From assembly GCA_964444885.1 (NCBI GenBank), contig CAYUIZ010000130.1, positions 1-7,741 of the forward strand: DNA of 7,741 nucleotides. Reading direction: 5' to 3'. This stretch comes from CAYRGQ01 sp964444885. GTDB lineage: Bacteria > Bacteroidota > Bacteroidia > Sphingobacteriales > Sphingobacteriaceae. A program made the translations under genes and the position numbers. The number at the start of each line of letters is the position of its first letter. The first letter of the stretch is position 1. Below are positions 7,296-7,741 of this stretch, piece by piece. The notes under the pieces were generated by a model. It was not told the origin of the DNA. It saw only the letters and a list, made by a program, of their open reading frames with translations, and ran no database searches.

Positions 7296-7741
7296 CGCTT
7301 CACCAGTTTGGCCGTCCGGATTAACTCGGCAGGCTTCTTTTGCTTGAATGCCGATTTCCACGTCAGATAGTCCGATTCAAAGGTCGTGAAACCGCCTAAG
7401 TCAAGCCATTTAAACACGACAAGCAGGCTAGCCGGCATGCGCCTCCGCAACCATTCCTCGAGGCGGTGTTGCCCATAGATGGCTTTCCATGCGGCGGGCA
7501 TGACGACCGTAATATGCGAGGCGTCATCGTTACCTTCTTCTTGGGGCAACAAGGCATGTTCGACGATATACAATGTGTAGGCCCGGGCCCGTACTTCTTT
7601 GATGGCTGCCCACAGCAGATTGGCATGCTCAATCATCCGGTTGCCATTTTTGGATTGTCCGAGCTTTAACCACTGCTTTTGACCTGCGTCCGTGCAATAG
7701 AGTGTGTACAGGCCCTGATGCAACACAATGCGGTAGTGCGA
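7286..7741 (-). CDS. C-terminal 151 residues of a large eCIS baseplate-associated protein, cut by window edge
   Basis: The frame is open from the right edge to TAA 7288-7286. An in-frame GTG at 7726 could look like a start, but codons for SHYRI precede it without a stop and the pattern is that of a protein end, so I treat this as a partial gene. Visible marks are IVEHALLP (59-66), ITVVMPAAW (77-85), RRRMPASL (99-106), WLDLGGF (112-118) and FESDYLTW (121-128). From memory, this succession (VEH-LL-P, then a V-x-P-x-W strand, then an R-x-x-PA helix, then W-x-D and FE-x-x-Y-x-x-W) closes a large protein encoded just before the tape-measure gene in many eCIS loci, probably part of or attached to the baseplate. 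It ends inside the tape-measure start (10-base overlap), so the two are likely translationally coupled. The stop and reading frame are secure; the baseplate role is inferred from motif recall and position. Confidence 0.75.
   Translation of the reverse strand, partial: SHYRIVLHQGLYTLYCTDAGQKQWLKLGQSKNGNRMIEHANLLWAAIKEVRARAYTLYIVEHALLPQEEGNDDASHITVVMPAAWKAIYGQHRLEEWLRRRMPASLLVVFKWLDLGGFTTFESDYLTWKSAFKQKKPAELIRTAKLVKRWL

Larger units (their letters stand above)
1..7741 (-). other. Late part of an eCIS (phage-tail-like particle) operon
   Basis: Four genes on one strand follow each other with a 10-base overlap, a 2-base gap and a 5-base gap, so they are almost certainly one transcript. The order is baseplate-like C-terminus, tape-measure family, unknown large protein, AAA+ ATPase. 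In the Afp and PVC clusters the tape-measure gene (afp14) is followed by the ATPase (afp15) and then the tube terminator (afp16), so the terminator gene would be expected beyond the left edge, and sheath, tube, spike and baseplate genes beyond the right edge. Assignment rests on two recognisable families plus order. No gene-free stretch of note exists in the window. Confidence 0.88.

Noticed and set aside
7296..7361. Upstream in-frame ATG for the tape-measure protein (22 extra residues)
   Set aside because: It would overlap the upstream gene by 76 bases, and the extra residues do not resemble the family's N-terminus, which begins close to the ATG at 7295.
1..7741. tRNA, rRNA, CRISPR array, insertion sequence, attachment site or terminator hairpin
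   Set aside because: The window is filled by four coupled coding regions. I saw no spaced direct repeats, transposase motifs, terminal inverted repeats or GC hairpin with a T run in the gaps, which are all 5 bases or less.

Overview
The window is a solid block of four minus-strand genes, with no gap longer than 5 bases between them. It reads as the late end of an extracellular contractile injection system (eCIS) locus: a phage-tail-like particle of the antifeeding-prophage / PVC / MAC type. Transcription runs from position 7741 towards position 1, and both outer genes are cut by the window edges. The organism is most likely a member of the Bacteroidota. The ATPase and tape-measure proteins match, from memory, the wording of Bacteroidota eCIS proteins, and only one of the three visible starts has a clear Shine-Dalgarno sequence, which is common in that phylum. 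Base composition looks moderate (about half GC by eye) and even across the window, so nothing suggests a recent insertion within it.

In transcription order: (1) 7741-7286 is the last 151 residues of a larger protein whose end resembles the C-terminus of a large baseplate-associated eCIS protein. (2) 7295-4530 is a 921-residue tape-measure-family protein (CIS_TMP, Afp14-like), with a clear N-terminal domain, three internal helical repeats of about 150-165 residues, and a strongly conserved C-terminal domain. (3) 4527-847 is a 1226-residue protein that I cannot assign to a named family. It has hydrophobic helices near the N-terminus, a long beta-rich repetitive middle, a Gly/Ala-rich alternating-strand segment and a helical C-terminal domain. 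(4) 841-1 is the first 280 residues of an AAA+ ATPase (Afp15-like) carrying Walker A.

The genes are tightly coupled: a 10-base overlap, then a 2-base gap with a good GGAG ribosome binding site, then a 5-base gap. In eCIS biology the tape-measure protein helps set tube length and the AAA+ ATPase is an assembly-associated factor. The large unknown protein sits between these two, where the Afp and PVC clusters, as I recall them, have nothing comparable. That makes it the main candidate for something new: a large cargo or effector, a tube-lumen protein, or a lineage-specific structural part. No promoters, terminators, RNA genes, mobile elements or CRISPR arrays were seen.
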